From the NCBI GenBank assembly GCA_900618795.1, contig UYJD01000004.1, positions 352,705 to 416,704 of the forward strand: a DNA stretch of 64,000 bases. The letters run 5' to 3'. The stretch is from Cyanodermella asteris. Its lineage: Eukaryota; Ascomycota; Lecanoromycetes; Ostropales; Stictidaceae. Position 1 is the first letter of the stretch; each line of letters opens with the position of its first letter. Made by a program: the position numbers and the translations under genes. Positions 44,725 through 54,891 of the stretch are shown in pieces. The notes under the pieces were generated by a model, which had not been told where the DNA came from, did no database searches, and was given only the letters and a program-made list of their open reading frames with translations.

Positions 44725-46261
44725 GTTGGGCGGTCCACTTCGGTATGTATAACGCCTGGGAAGAGGGAAGGGATGGCGAAGGTAGGATCAAGTCGAGTCG
44801 TGACAGGGCAAGCCGGGCAACGAGACAGAGGAAAAAGTAGGTGGTCGTGTGAGGACATTTATGTACACGGCTGAGCAACCAGAGACTGGACGTTTGAGAG
44901 CCGGAGTCGCGCTGCCACAAGGCGTTGGATGGCCAGAGCTCATACAAACCTAGCCTAGAAGCGGCAAGCAGATAAGGGAGACTCACCTAAGATCAGGTCG
45001 TGAGCTCCGGGATGGGATTACTCGATTCCTGACAGTCAAAGGATCAGGTCCACCACACACGCGATAACGGGGCAGAGGATTGTCGCAGCGGCGCAGGTCT
45101 GGCCTACGCCGATGAATCGGTCTCGCCATGGAACATATGGCGAGTCTCGGATTGGCCAGACAGACCTGGAGTGGAGTGTGGAGCAGGTGGTCGCGCGAGC
45201 CCGTCTTTGCTGCATGGCTAGCGCAAGGATATCTGATGAACGAGCGACGAGCGACACGAGGCGAAAGCGTGAGGATCGCATTCGCCAGTCGGGCTTGAGG
45301 AAGTTCAAGATAAGCTGGAAGATTGTGATTGGCAAAAGAGTCGACTTGGCGTCGTGTGCGTCAGTTATTCCGGCGGATCCGCGGTTCCAGAGCCCTGCGC
45401 CGATATCTTCTTGACCTTCTAGCGCCCTTCCAATCGACACCAGACAGCTTGAGCCGCAGTCGCCCGTGGCGGCATCCCTCGGTTTCAGACCTCGTCTCCT
45501 CGGTTTGCCTTGCTCGACTCTTATCGGACGGCTTGCAATTTCCCAATCCGAATGTGGATGAGTCGATCCCAAATTACTGCTGGCACGGAGTGAGTTCGGC
45601 AATTCTCATTTAGCCCACCCGTGAATACCATCTCGAATTTGATCAGCTACCTAGCTTTGTTCCGAGGATTTTGATAATCGATTACTTCTGTATCAGACCT
45701 AGGCAGTGATGGTTGTGATCGATCGCCAACAGATGCGGCAGCTTGTATTCTTGTATTCCCCTTGCCCGTTCGTTTCGAATTTGCCGGCAGATCTGCCAGC
45801 ATTTGGCATAAGCCCAGACCATGTCAGCGTCAAATATTTCTTTGAGACGAGTGTCATTACAGCGTGTGCCTCACTGCCTAATTTTGGAGCTCGTCCTCGG
45901 AGTCGTCAGCGCAAGACGTAATTCTGCATATTGCATGGCGATACTTTGGTTCCCGAAGCAAGCCACGAATCTGGGGTAGAGTTCTGGCGCACGCTTGTTG
46001 CACAAGCTTAGATAGCACTCACCGCGGAGCCTCCGAAGCGGCTTGCGAGGTGTTCCGGATGTTGCCGCTCGAGAGTGCACTCACAGGACGGGCAATTGAA
46101 AGTCATGGCGCACGTACGATCCAGAACATCTCTTGATATACTGCGTCAGCTGCTTGAATATGAACCCTCAGTAGTATCCCATGAAGGACGCGTGTATCGA
46201 CTTCTCCTTACATGAGTTTCTATCGTCTGGGGTTGGATGCCGTGCAACAGTGTACTTTCAG
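44725..46261. other. Intergenic region
   Basis: Permease promoter on the left; 3' flank of the first Myb-array gene on the right. A minus-strand frame at 45036-45602 is open but lacks domain signals and I do not call it. Confidence 0.4.
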
Positions 46262-47789
46262 TCATGTTCCTCCTGATTTCAACTCCTCTTCCAATGCCTC
46301 ACACATCTCCTTCATCTCCTTTGTCTCTTCCAGCACTTTCAAGCGCTGTCGCTGTATTTCTAGTCGCGCTCGGTCCTCGTCCAGTCGCCCTTGCTCTTGC
46401 TGAATCTTCGAGGGGACAATTGTCGATGGCACATCGGGAGAATTGGCTGCTAGAATCGGGGCAAGCAGTGATATAGCTTCGGGATGCGTGTTGGTGGTAG
46501 CTGGAGGACTTCCCGTATCGGACACTCTGTCAATCGAGTTTGGTGTGCTCAAATCCCGCTGAGCTGATCTAATAGATCTCAAGTTGTTGCCACGCCGAAA
46601 ACGTTTAGCGGGAGGCTCAATTTCTGACTCGGCTCTTTCGCGAGGACGGCTCTGGATCGGATAGCTTGAAAGTGCTGTGGAACCGGAATCGGCGGTCCCA
46701 CCACGGTTCGGAGGGTGCCCCAGCTCTTTCGTCAAGCCCTGCACCAAGACCTTAAACCTTCCTTTGGACTCGAGTGCACGAAGTCGATTGCTAATTGCCG
46801 ATTTCGAGCGGGATCCGAGCAGGCCGTCCATCTCAGAGCAGCTTTTGCCCTCCCACATTTTGAGTGCAGCGAGCTGTTTATCTTCGTCTTCGGTCCAAAG
46901 TGGACCGTATCCTTTTTTTTCTTGAGGCAGGATTGGCTTCTGCTGACGGATCGATTGATGAGGAGTCACGTTCTTCAGGTGCGAACACCTCATCCTTACC
47001 AAGACGACCCTCACAAATTAACTTGTGGCGCCTCATCCGTATCGCCTGGTGGGATCGAGAGTTCGATAACAAACTTGCAACCTGGGCGAGGGTCTTGCCC
47101 GCGCGAAGACCTTCGATGACGACGCGTTCCTCTCCAGCCTGCCATGCCGTCGGGAGGATGCATCTTGGAATGGCCTCGGTGGCCAGCTCGATATCCTCGC
47201 ACGACGCATCGAGCACCAGCTCCATCTGATCTCCTTCAAGCCCCCGCTTCATTACCATCCGTTCCATTTTCTCTTTCACAGCACGCGCGTTTCTGGTCCG
47301 GATTCGATCTGCAATGGTGCTGGGCGACTCTTTAGCAAGGATACCGGCGCGCAGTGCGGCAGCTTCTTCCTCCGTCCACTTCCGCCTCGTGACTGTTGCA
47401 GGGGGGTGGTCGTCATCGGTCGTGGCTGTATTGTCGACGTCGTCGTCTGTTTCAGTGGCATTGAGTGCAGCATAGCTTTCGAGAGGGCCAGGGATATCCA
47501 CTGAAGACGTGAAGCGTACAGGTATCTCATCTCCGGTAAGTATTGACGCAATCTTGCGCGAGGGGTTCTGCCCAGCAGAGTCCGCGACGACGAGTCTCGG
47601 AGCGCTGGAATGCATGATGAGAGCAGGTTCGGTTGTGATCGAATCGCGAACATCTTGGACGTCTTGACCCTTTCCAACCACGATCGTGTCTGGCCTTGGG
47701 GGATCATTGGGCACCCATGCCGGGCCAGCTACGCGAGACGATCCGGTCTTGGACGCGGGAGAAGATGTGAGATTCACGATTGCCGCCAT
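46262..47789 (-). CDS. Three-repeat Myb/SANT-like array protein with apparent frameshift
   Basis: Starts MAAIVNLTSSPASKTG. Repeat 1 has RKWTEEEAAALRAGILAKES, repeat 2 has TAWQAGEERVVIEGLRAGKT, and repeat 3 has LWTEDEDKQLAALKMWEGKS. Each is about 50 residues with the Trp/helix pattern of Myb/SANT domains. The tail has a basic patch (KRFRRGNNLRSIR) and a C-terminal coiled coil (LEIQRQRLKVLEETKEMKEM). Repeats 2 and 3 lie in different frames that meet at an A8 run (plus 46913-46920): one base fewer would make a single frame of about 508 codons. Splice options exist (GTAAGG with an AAG acceptor, 79 nt), but GRLGKDEVFAPEE just before the shift is conserved in the next gene, favouring a homopolymer indel. 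Likely nuclear. Confidence 0.75.
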
Positions 47790-48390
47790 CTCAGAGAAGG
47801 AGGTTTTTGGTCACGGGGTTTGGCCTGGCTCCAAATCGACAGTTTAGTGAATGCCAGGTAACACGATCCGGGGAGGTGAGACGTAACGCTTGTAACTTGG
47901 CAAGGACTTGCTGATGAGATCGGCCGTCTGATGGAAGATGAGGTTGAGAGGGTCACGTTGTGAAAGCAGAGCAAACAATCCAGGGCTAATCGGGTAGCGA
48001 CATGAAGTTCTGTAAGTCCAAGCACGTTGTTGCTGCCTGAGCGTTCCACCATCAAACAGCATGTATATTAAATATCTTAGAAGCTTCTTACCCATTCCAC
48101 GACTCTACTGCTGTTGCAGCGATGGCTCTATTTAGCGGCCTCGTGGTACACTATTTCAGATATGCAGACTCAAAGCGAGTAAAGAAATCATGTATTTTCT
48201 GTCGGCATTCTACTATGGTACGACAAAAGCGACACCTATACGGCATAGATCAGGGTAACTTTGAACAAGCCCTCCATCAGGCCTCCCACTGCCAGAAGCG
48301 CCGAGATCTGCAAGTAGTTGTCACGTATCGAAGACAATCAACACAAAATAGCCAGGATCCATGTCCATCAGCTGTCCATTCTCACCTCCT
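47790..48390. other. Short intergenic region between the two Myb-array genes
   Basis: About 600 bp between two genes on the same strand; holds the promoter of the downstream gene. Nothing recognised. Confidence 0.5.
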
Positions 48391-50929
48391 TCAGCTTCTC
48401 GCGTGGTACTGATCCAACTGTATTTTCAGTTCAGCGATCCTCTCCGCCTGGGATGCGATCTGTGCACGCTTGACTTGAGTCAGTCTCGCTTCCAAGGCCC
48501 TGATCTCCTCTGCTTGCGCTACAATAGTTTCATCTAGATTTTGGTCACTCGCAACCGGAGCATCGCCATTACCTGTTGCCCGAGACGGCTGCTGCACGGG
48601 ACCTGAGATATTACTGGTCCTTGCCTCGGGCTTGTCCGTTCCATTCTTCTGGCCCTTTGGGTTGATCCCGGTGGGTGCTGGTAGACCTGCGGATCCGGAG
48701 GGCGTTGAGGAAACATGGATCGTATCGGCGTCATCAGCAGAAGAGAGTGCATTTGAAAGACGATCGATTGAATTGGATGCCGCTCTCGAAACTTGGTCCT
48801 GCCGATCGGATCGTGAGCGAGCCCTGGACGCTGCTATTTGTCGTTGTATGCCAGAAGCGGGCCGAGAAATACCGCTCATGATCGGAACACCGCGGGATGC
48901 TGTTGCGGGTGCTGAAGGAGTATTCGATAGCCTGACACGCTTCGTTCGTCGTGGACTCAGATCCTGATCATCTGCACGGTCATTGCTCGAGGATGCCTGA
49001 TTTTCGCTGTCCGTCATGAATCTGACCTTGCGTCGCCGACCACTGCGTCGTATCTGGATGGTATCTTCCGGGGAGGATTCATCGTCCGACTCCTCCTGAT
49101 GTTGCCGATTCTCATTGTTGGGAGAATCATTTGAGGCTAGCTGCGCGTTGCTTCGGCCAGGCAATGTTGCTGGAGCGTGATCACCTTGATCCTCGTCAGA
49201 ATCAGAAGACTGTATTCGGTTAGAAGAATGTCACCATGAAAGCGGATGTGCCAACTTACCTCTCCGTCCAAGCTTGAGGCTATGATCAGCTGTGGCACTT
49301 TGCCCTTAGAAAGCAGCAGGGCATATCTATTTGCAAACGAGCCTGTAGAACGATTGCCGAACCGACCAGCCATCGCTGACCAAGTTTCGCCTCGCCGGAC
49401 ATACTCGATTAGACGTCTGTCCTCCTCTTCCGTCCACGGGAGTCCTGCTTTCCCTGTCCTTAAAGTAGGGGTTGCTTGCGCTCGGACAGGCACTGTAGCT
49501 GGGGTGGTAGACTGCGCATCACCTGGGACATCAGTCGCATTGTCCTGTTGCTCCAGCCTAGTCCATCTGTTACGCAATGCGTTGTCACGATCAGCGAATG
49601 CATTTGCTATCGTATCCCAGTGTCTTCTCTTCAAAACCATTGTGCGTAGTAACGAATCTTCTGAGGTTGTCCATGGGATGCCGCCTGAGAGGTGCTCATC
49701 ATGAACTGTCGGATTGGGCTCAGGTAGGCTCGTAGCGTTTGTGATAGGTGCGAATGCCAGATCTCGCCCAATTCTGCTCTGTTTAATGAGAGTTAGACGT
49801 TTCCTCTGAATTCCGCCTTCACTGCGATTTGGCAGCGTCGCCAGTGTCTCAGTAACTGTCTTCCCGTCTTTTAGGGCCTTGATGAGAAGCGTCTCTTCAT
49901 TTGCAGTCCATTTGGGAACAATCTTGGAAAGGGGCGCTCGACAACTAGTATCTGGTGAACCATGATCGGCAAGTGTCGAGCTACAATTCGACGCCATTTT
50001 CCTCTCCTCTACCGAGATTTTACCTTTTTTGATTAGTCTCGTCGACCTCTTCTTCAGCTGATTTATGCTTCGTCCAGGAATCTGAGTGGCTATGACCCTT
50101 ACGGCCTTTCCAGCCTTGATGCCGGCCGCAAGGATGTCGTCCTCGCGTTCCGTCCAATTACCTCTACGAAATTTGTATGTCGGCAGAACAGATGGTCTTT
50201 GTGATTTTTGATTTGTGAGCTGCTCCGTCACTTCCGCAACGACCGGCTGTTCTAGCACCCCGAAAGCGCCTTGTTCGGTTAGCGTTCGCCGTCGCCTTTC
50301 AATAGCGAACCGATTGCGATTTGGAAACTTCACGCCCAGTTCTTCTATGCTGTTGCCTTTGTTGACAGCTTTGATCAGTCGTTGATCGGAATCAGAGCTC
50401 CACGCTGGACTGGGCGACTTCTGAATATGGTCACAAGGAGAAGGACCGCCACCAAAGCGAGTCTGGCGTGTACGCGCTGATGCTGGAAGAGCGGGCTCGG
50501 GCGACTTGTTGGCTCCTTGATCGTTTCTTCGCGTGGGTGATGTTGGTGAGAATGCTCGCTGAGGCAGCCCAGAGACGCCTGGGGTAGATTTTGGCGATGT
50601 AGGTGAATTTCGGGCCGCGTCGGGAGAGCCAGCAGTTTCCTTCCAGCGGGCAGCTCACCGCCGCCAGCACGTACCGGAATCATGCCATCCAGCGATGCCC
50701 GCGACGTGTCTGAAGACGCGCTTGCAGGCCTAAAGTCGGCAAATTCAGCGCCGTCAAACGATTGTACGGGAGCCACCTTGGCGCTGATTGTCGTGATGCT
50801 AAAGGTAGGTTGACTGCTTGATCCGATGGCCATCCGATCACGGATGATCGTGTTTGCTTCTCGGATCGTGTTGGCTTTCCAGCTGGTTCCGGCTTCGGGA
50901 AGCACTGTCAATGGGCTGCTGGAGGTCAT
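48391..50929 (-). CDS. Five-repeat Myb/SANT-like array protein with coiled coil
   Basis: About 802 residues from exons 50929-50659, 50578-49260 and 49209-48391. The introns are 80 nt (GTGAGC donor; other splice choices near 50600-50660 are possible) and 50 nt (GTAAGT). Repeats begin PAWSSDSDQRLIKAVNKGNS, GNWTEREDDILAAGIKAGKA, PKWTANEETLLIKALKDGKT, IPWTTSEDSLLRTMVLKRRH and LPWTEEEDRRLIEYVRRGET. Each ends in a basic recognition-like helix (for example RSINQLKKRSTRLIKKGK). An acidic, then RRSGRRRKVRF-containing disordered region follows, and the C-terminus is a coiled coil (AEEIRALEARLTQVKRAQIA). Repeat 3 plus its linker IGRDLAFAP matches repeat 2 plus LGKDEVFAP of the neighbouring gene, so the two are tandem paralogues. 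Probable DNA- or chromatin-binding; partners unknown. Confidence 0.8.
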
Positions 50930-51500
50930 GTCGGTGGCAAGGCCGATTGAGAACCTAGGAGGGTTTGTCAAACGTGGGTTTCGGCCTTCCTTGGCTCGAC
51001 AGCTCCTTCAGTAGTTAGAAACGCCTCGCGCAAACTTAGCTGATTGCTGGCGGGGAGCGATTGAATAGCTCTAATTATCCCATTGCGGTGTTAAGACCAA
51101 TTTTCCGCATATTATTCCGTGCCCAGAGCGTCCTGGACATCAGATGAGCGGGATCGCACCGACGCGTTTCACGATCGTGAAGTCGCGAATGAACGTTGCG
51201 TATGTGGCCCGTGCAATCTGAACCGGGGCTCCGGATCCGCGGCTCACTTGCTATTTCACGACCTATGCATGCTTGGCGAACTGATTCATTGCCGATTATC
51301 AAGAGGTTGAAATCGTATTTAAAATCCACTGAGTTTACTGATACGCTCATGACAAGACCGGCTTATCAAAGTTCTTGAATTTATTCCAATTGACACATTT
51401 TCATTATTTTTACGGAGTCATACATGTCCGACCTTGACATCAAATCATAACCCGCGACCCGCGCGAGTCCGTAATCCATTCATAAACTTCATGACCCATT
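50930..51500. other. Intergenic region
   Basis: AT-richer than its surroundings around 51300-51430. No coding sequence supported. Confidence 0.4.
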
Positions 51501-52967
51501 TCAAATCACATACCTCGTCGCCGGCAACATCTCCAAGCCCCCGCTACCAGCACCATGCTGCCCCCTCATTTCCTGCGTGACATAACTCGGCGGCAGCCTG
51601 CTATGCGCGCCAAACCCATCGTCTTCCTCACTCGAGCTCTCAGCTCCACCTCCCATACCACGCCGTTCCACTCGCTGCCAATGTAGCAAGTTCGGATCGG
51701 CACGCACACTGCCCCGCCAAACACCGTAGACGGGCGGTGGTGGTTTTGGGGTGCCCTGGACTCTCGGCGTAGGTCCGGTGTTGTGACTGGCGACTGTGGG
51801 AGCAGCGAGATCATCCTGTTCGTGACGCGCCAGCTCTGCGGCGTGCGTATTTCCCGCGACGGGCCGGTCATCTTCTGCGACCAAATCGTCGTTGACACCG
51901 ATATCCTCGTCACGTGCCAGGACGACGCGAATGGGCTCTCCAGGCGGTGGAAGACCAATCTCCGGATCGTCGAAGTACTGTACACGGCGAATGGTCCCGG
52001 CGCCACCAGAGGTAGCAGGGTTGCCGACCCCATGACCCATATCGACGCTTCCGTCGGCGTGCTGACTCTCGAAGAAATCCTTGATCTTCCGTCCCGCCCT
52101 CTTCTGTCTTCTCCGATGCGCCAGGATCATGACCTGCAATCTTACCAAGCTGTGTATGAAAATGATGGCGAAGAAGATGATCAACAGCGAGTTCACGATC
52201 CGGAACGGTGGGCTGAAGACGGGGGTCTGGGGGTTCAGCGCCAGGAAGACGACCAAGGTGAGGAGGAACAGAGCGCCGGAGATCAGAGTGTGCAGTAGCT
52301 TGAGCTTGATGGCCGGATCACGCAGGGCGGGCTTGGGCTTGAAGGGATTTGCAGACTTCTGTAGCGATGAGGTGGTCGAGGTGGACGGATTGTGAGCGTG
52401 GTGCGCGGCACGGTGACGGCGGTGCCGATGCCGACGATGGCGCCGGGGACGAGAGGCCTCCGCAGCGGGCTGGTGTGGTGGCTGAGGAGAGGCATGGCCG
52501 ATTTCTGAGGGCGAGAACGTTATGGGAAGGTCTCCGCCAGCATTCGCTGCTGTTGGGTGAATTGGAGCTGGCGGCTGTAAGCCTCGCGGTGCTGTCCTGT
52601 CCCGAAAGAGTGGATCGTGCTGGTCGGCTCGGAGGTCTTCGACTACACTTTCGGGACCAGCGGCCAGTCTGCCGGACCCTGCTTCATAGATATTGTCACC
52701 ATGCTGTGTCTGTCGAGTGCCGGGCCAAGGCGTAATGGGCGACGGGATGTTGACCGGGACTGGCGGCACGTCCGGTGCTTCAGCCGGGCGAGGTCCCAAA
52801 CGAGGTGTCGTAAAGCGATTGAAGAAGCCGGAGAAAGGGCGCTGAGCGGAGGACCGGTGAGTTGCGGTCGGGGAATATGTCGATGAGGAGGGAGCCGGTG
52901 GAGGATGCTGCCGGGTGGGTTCGGTATTGGTGTTCCACTGCGGGAGCGACAACCACGGGCTGGGCAT
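51501..52967 (-). CDS. Fungal membrane protein with two central helices
   Basis: Intronless frame of 488 residues from the ATG of MPSPWLSLPQ; an in-frame TTG four codons upstream is not used. The N-terminal 180 residues are Pro-rich and disordered and end in an Arg/His tract (RPRRHRRHRHRRHRAAHH). Two hydrophobic helices follow (KLLHTLISGALFLLTLVVFL; IVNSLLIIFFAIIFIHSLVR), then a basic stretch (LAHRRRQKRAGRKIKDFFES) that should face the cytosol, and a long disordered tail with PPP and PPSY motifs. PPSYVTQEM could be a WW-domain ligand. Topology suggests both ends cytosolic. Family not recognised; it resembles uncharacterised Pezizomycotina proteins. Confidence 0.75.
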   Translation of the reverse strand: MPSPWLSLPQWNTNTEPTRQHPPPAPSSSTYSPTATHRSSAQRPFSGFFNRFTTPRLGPRPAEAPDVPPVPVNIPSPITPWPGTRQTQHGDNIYEAGSGRLAAGPESVVEDLRADQHDPLFRDRTAPRGLQPPAPIHPTAANAGGDLPITFSPSEIGHASPQPPHQPAAEASRPRRHRRHRHRRHRAAHHAHNPSTSTTSSLQKSANPFKPKPALRDPAIKLKLLHTLISGALFLLTLVVFLALNPQTPVFSPPFRIVNSLLIIFFAIIFIHSLVRLQVMILAHRRRQKRAGRKIKDFFESQHADGSVDMGHGVGNPATSGGAGTIRRVQYFDDPEIGLPPPGEPIRVVLARDEDIGVNDDLVAEDDRPVAGNTHAAELARHEQDDLAAPTVASHNTGPTPRVQGTPKPPPPVYGVWRGSVRADPNLLHWQRVERRGMGGGAESSSEEDDGFGAHSRLPPSYVTQEMRGQHGAGSGGLEMLPATRYVI

Positions 52968-53553
52968 GATGACCGTCAATCGCGAAGACTATAATTCGCT
53001 GTGCGTAGTCCTATCAAACAAGACCTTTTCGTGATTCCAAAGAAAGAAGAACAGAACCTGCGTCAGGACCAGCCAGCGCAGACCAGAGGAATTAAAGTAC
53101 AAGACGCAAAAAGTCACTCCCTCCACTGTACTGTGCACAAGTACGACAGTACACAAAAGACACTTTCCAAGAAACTCGAAAAGGTCAGAAGAAGAAACGA
53201 AAGAGAAAAGAAAAGAACCGGCGCTCGCTCAATCATGCATATACAACTTCCAGCCTCGCGAATCCACATCGCGTCGCACCACGGCATCAGAGGCAGCCGT
53301 GTGCACGCATCACGTCCAAATGCAACCATCAAGCACCAAGCATAAACAAAAAGCATCGTCAGCCCATAGATAGCTAGCTACCTTACCTTACCTACCAACC
53401 AAAAGCCCCTTGACGCCCAGCGGGTCACATTTTTTATGCTTTTCCTCCTACCCGCCCCGACGAACCAGTGGAACCACCTCGATCTTTCCTTCTGCGCCCA
53501 CCACGACCTGAAACCTCACACTTTGCCATGAAACAGACAAACCCCCCCCCCCC

Positions 53554-53578
53554 NNNNNNNNNNNNNNNNNNNNNNNNN
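53554..53578. other. Assembly gap (25 N) inside poly-C
   Basis: Twenty-five N bases with poly-C on both sides (about 12 C before, 14 after). A homopolymer that could not be assembled is the likely cause. Confidence 0.95.
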
Positions 53579-53821
53579 CCCCCCCCCCCCCCATCTTCCC
53601 CATGCCTCATCCAACGAAGTCGAGCAAGTCGCTCCCCACCACCACACCAGCGCGCGTCCGTCTCCGACCCTGCGTGTTCTGATCTGAGAGCAGCACAGAA
53701 ACGCGTGTCTACATAGAAGCGTTGCTCGTCGCAGGATAAACAAATCGATTGGGTAGGTCCCTACCTACCTATCTGTCGCGCGCGCGGAGAGATCTGAACC
53801 GATGGAAAACACCCCCCCAAG

Positions 53822-53932
53822 CCAATCCAATCCAATCCAAGCCAAGGCAACCCCGAGCCAGACCCAGACGTGCGACTTTGCCCCGAGCGGGCATGAATGA
53901 ATGAGAGAGAGAGAGGGGGGGAGGGGGGGGGG
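53822..53932. repeat. Simple repeats: (CCAAT)3 and (GA)n/G-rich tract
   Basis: CCAAT is repeated three times at 53822-53836, and an alternating GA run followed by long G runs occupies about 53902-53932. Non-coding, beside the second assembly gap. Confidence 0.75.
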
Positions 53933-54891
53933 CGAGAAAAGAAAGTGCTTGTTGTCGCATCATTGGCGCGCAGAAGAAAATAAAATAAGATAAATTGTGT
54001 TTCCGTGTCCGAATTACGTTGTGCGTGAACCCGCGACGTCCACTGTCTCATATCGATGCGTTCGTCTTTTTGATTTTGTGTTTCCCGTTGTTTTTCGATC
54101 TAAAACGTACTCTTGTGATCATCTTCTGCTTCTACTGTCCGTTGATGCGCCCTGAATTAACTTCGCAATGCGAGCTTTCGCTGCTACAGCAGGGCCATTG
54201 TTTCAACATTTCCTACCTACGCGTAGCGATGAACCAAACTCGTGAAACTTGATTGAACTCTGAAAAATATCGTTGTACAGCCCTAGCGGGTCATGTTCAG
54301 CAGATGACACTAAGTACATGCACCGACCCTCAATCGTTGTCGAAGATGCGGAAAGCAGCAAGCCTGTGAGACCATCATTCGCAACGTCATCAGAAAACCC
54401 AGCCAGGCTTCATGCCCGGGTCAGACTCAAACTCCGACGACCACCTAGGCCAGACTCCTTCGAAATGAAAGCATCAGAGTGCAGAACCACAGCAACACGA
54501 ACGCCGGCGTACCGCATGTCAGAGAGAATCAACGCACGATCAAAAGCAAGCATGTCGTTTTTTGGACACTACATCTCGCTGATACCTCCACTTTCGTCGC
54601 CTGTTCCTCGCATATGTCGTCAACCAAATCCGTAATCCACATTTTTACCAGTCTCCGTCCTATCCAAAACCCCGAATAATCAATATAAGTGAAGACAGGA
54701 GGGGATATCAAAAAAATGGTAGAGCAAATAAATGGGCACCATACAGCCAACTGACCGCGTCCTGTACGTTCGGCTCGCTCAAAAGAGCCCGAATGATACA
54801 CTGTCGTAGCAATAGCCGCTCAAGGACCGAATATGGCGAGCCGCTCTGCTTCAGTCATGGGTTTGGAAAGGCTCTCGTCATCGTAGGTATT

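Larger units (their letters stand above)
52968..54891. other. Low-complexity intergenic region with assembly gap
   Basis: Holds the promoter of the membrane protein gene and the 3' flank of SOM1. It contains ACCTT/ACCTA short repeats near 53380, poly-C on both sides of the N gap, (CCAAT)3 at 53822-53836 and a (GA)n/G-rich tract near 53902-53932. No gene supported. Confidence 0.5.

Noticed and set aside
45036-45602. 188-codon minus-strand frame upstream of the permease
   Set aside because: Starts with a non-ATG or poorly placed codon, has no domain pattern and overlaps an equally open plus-strand frame.
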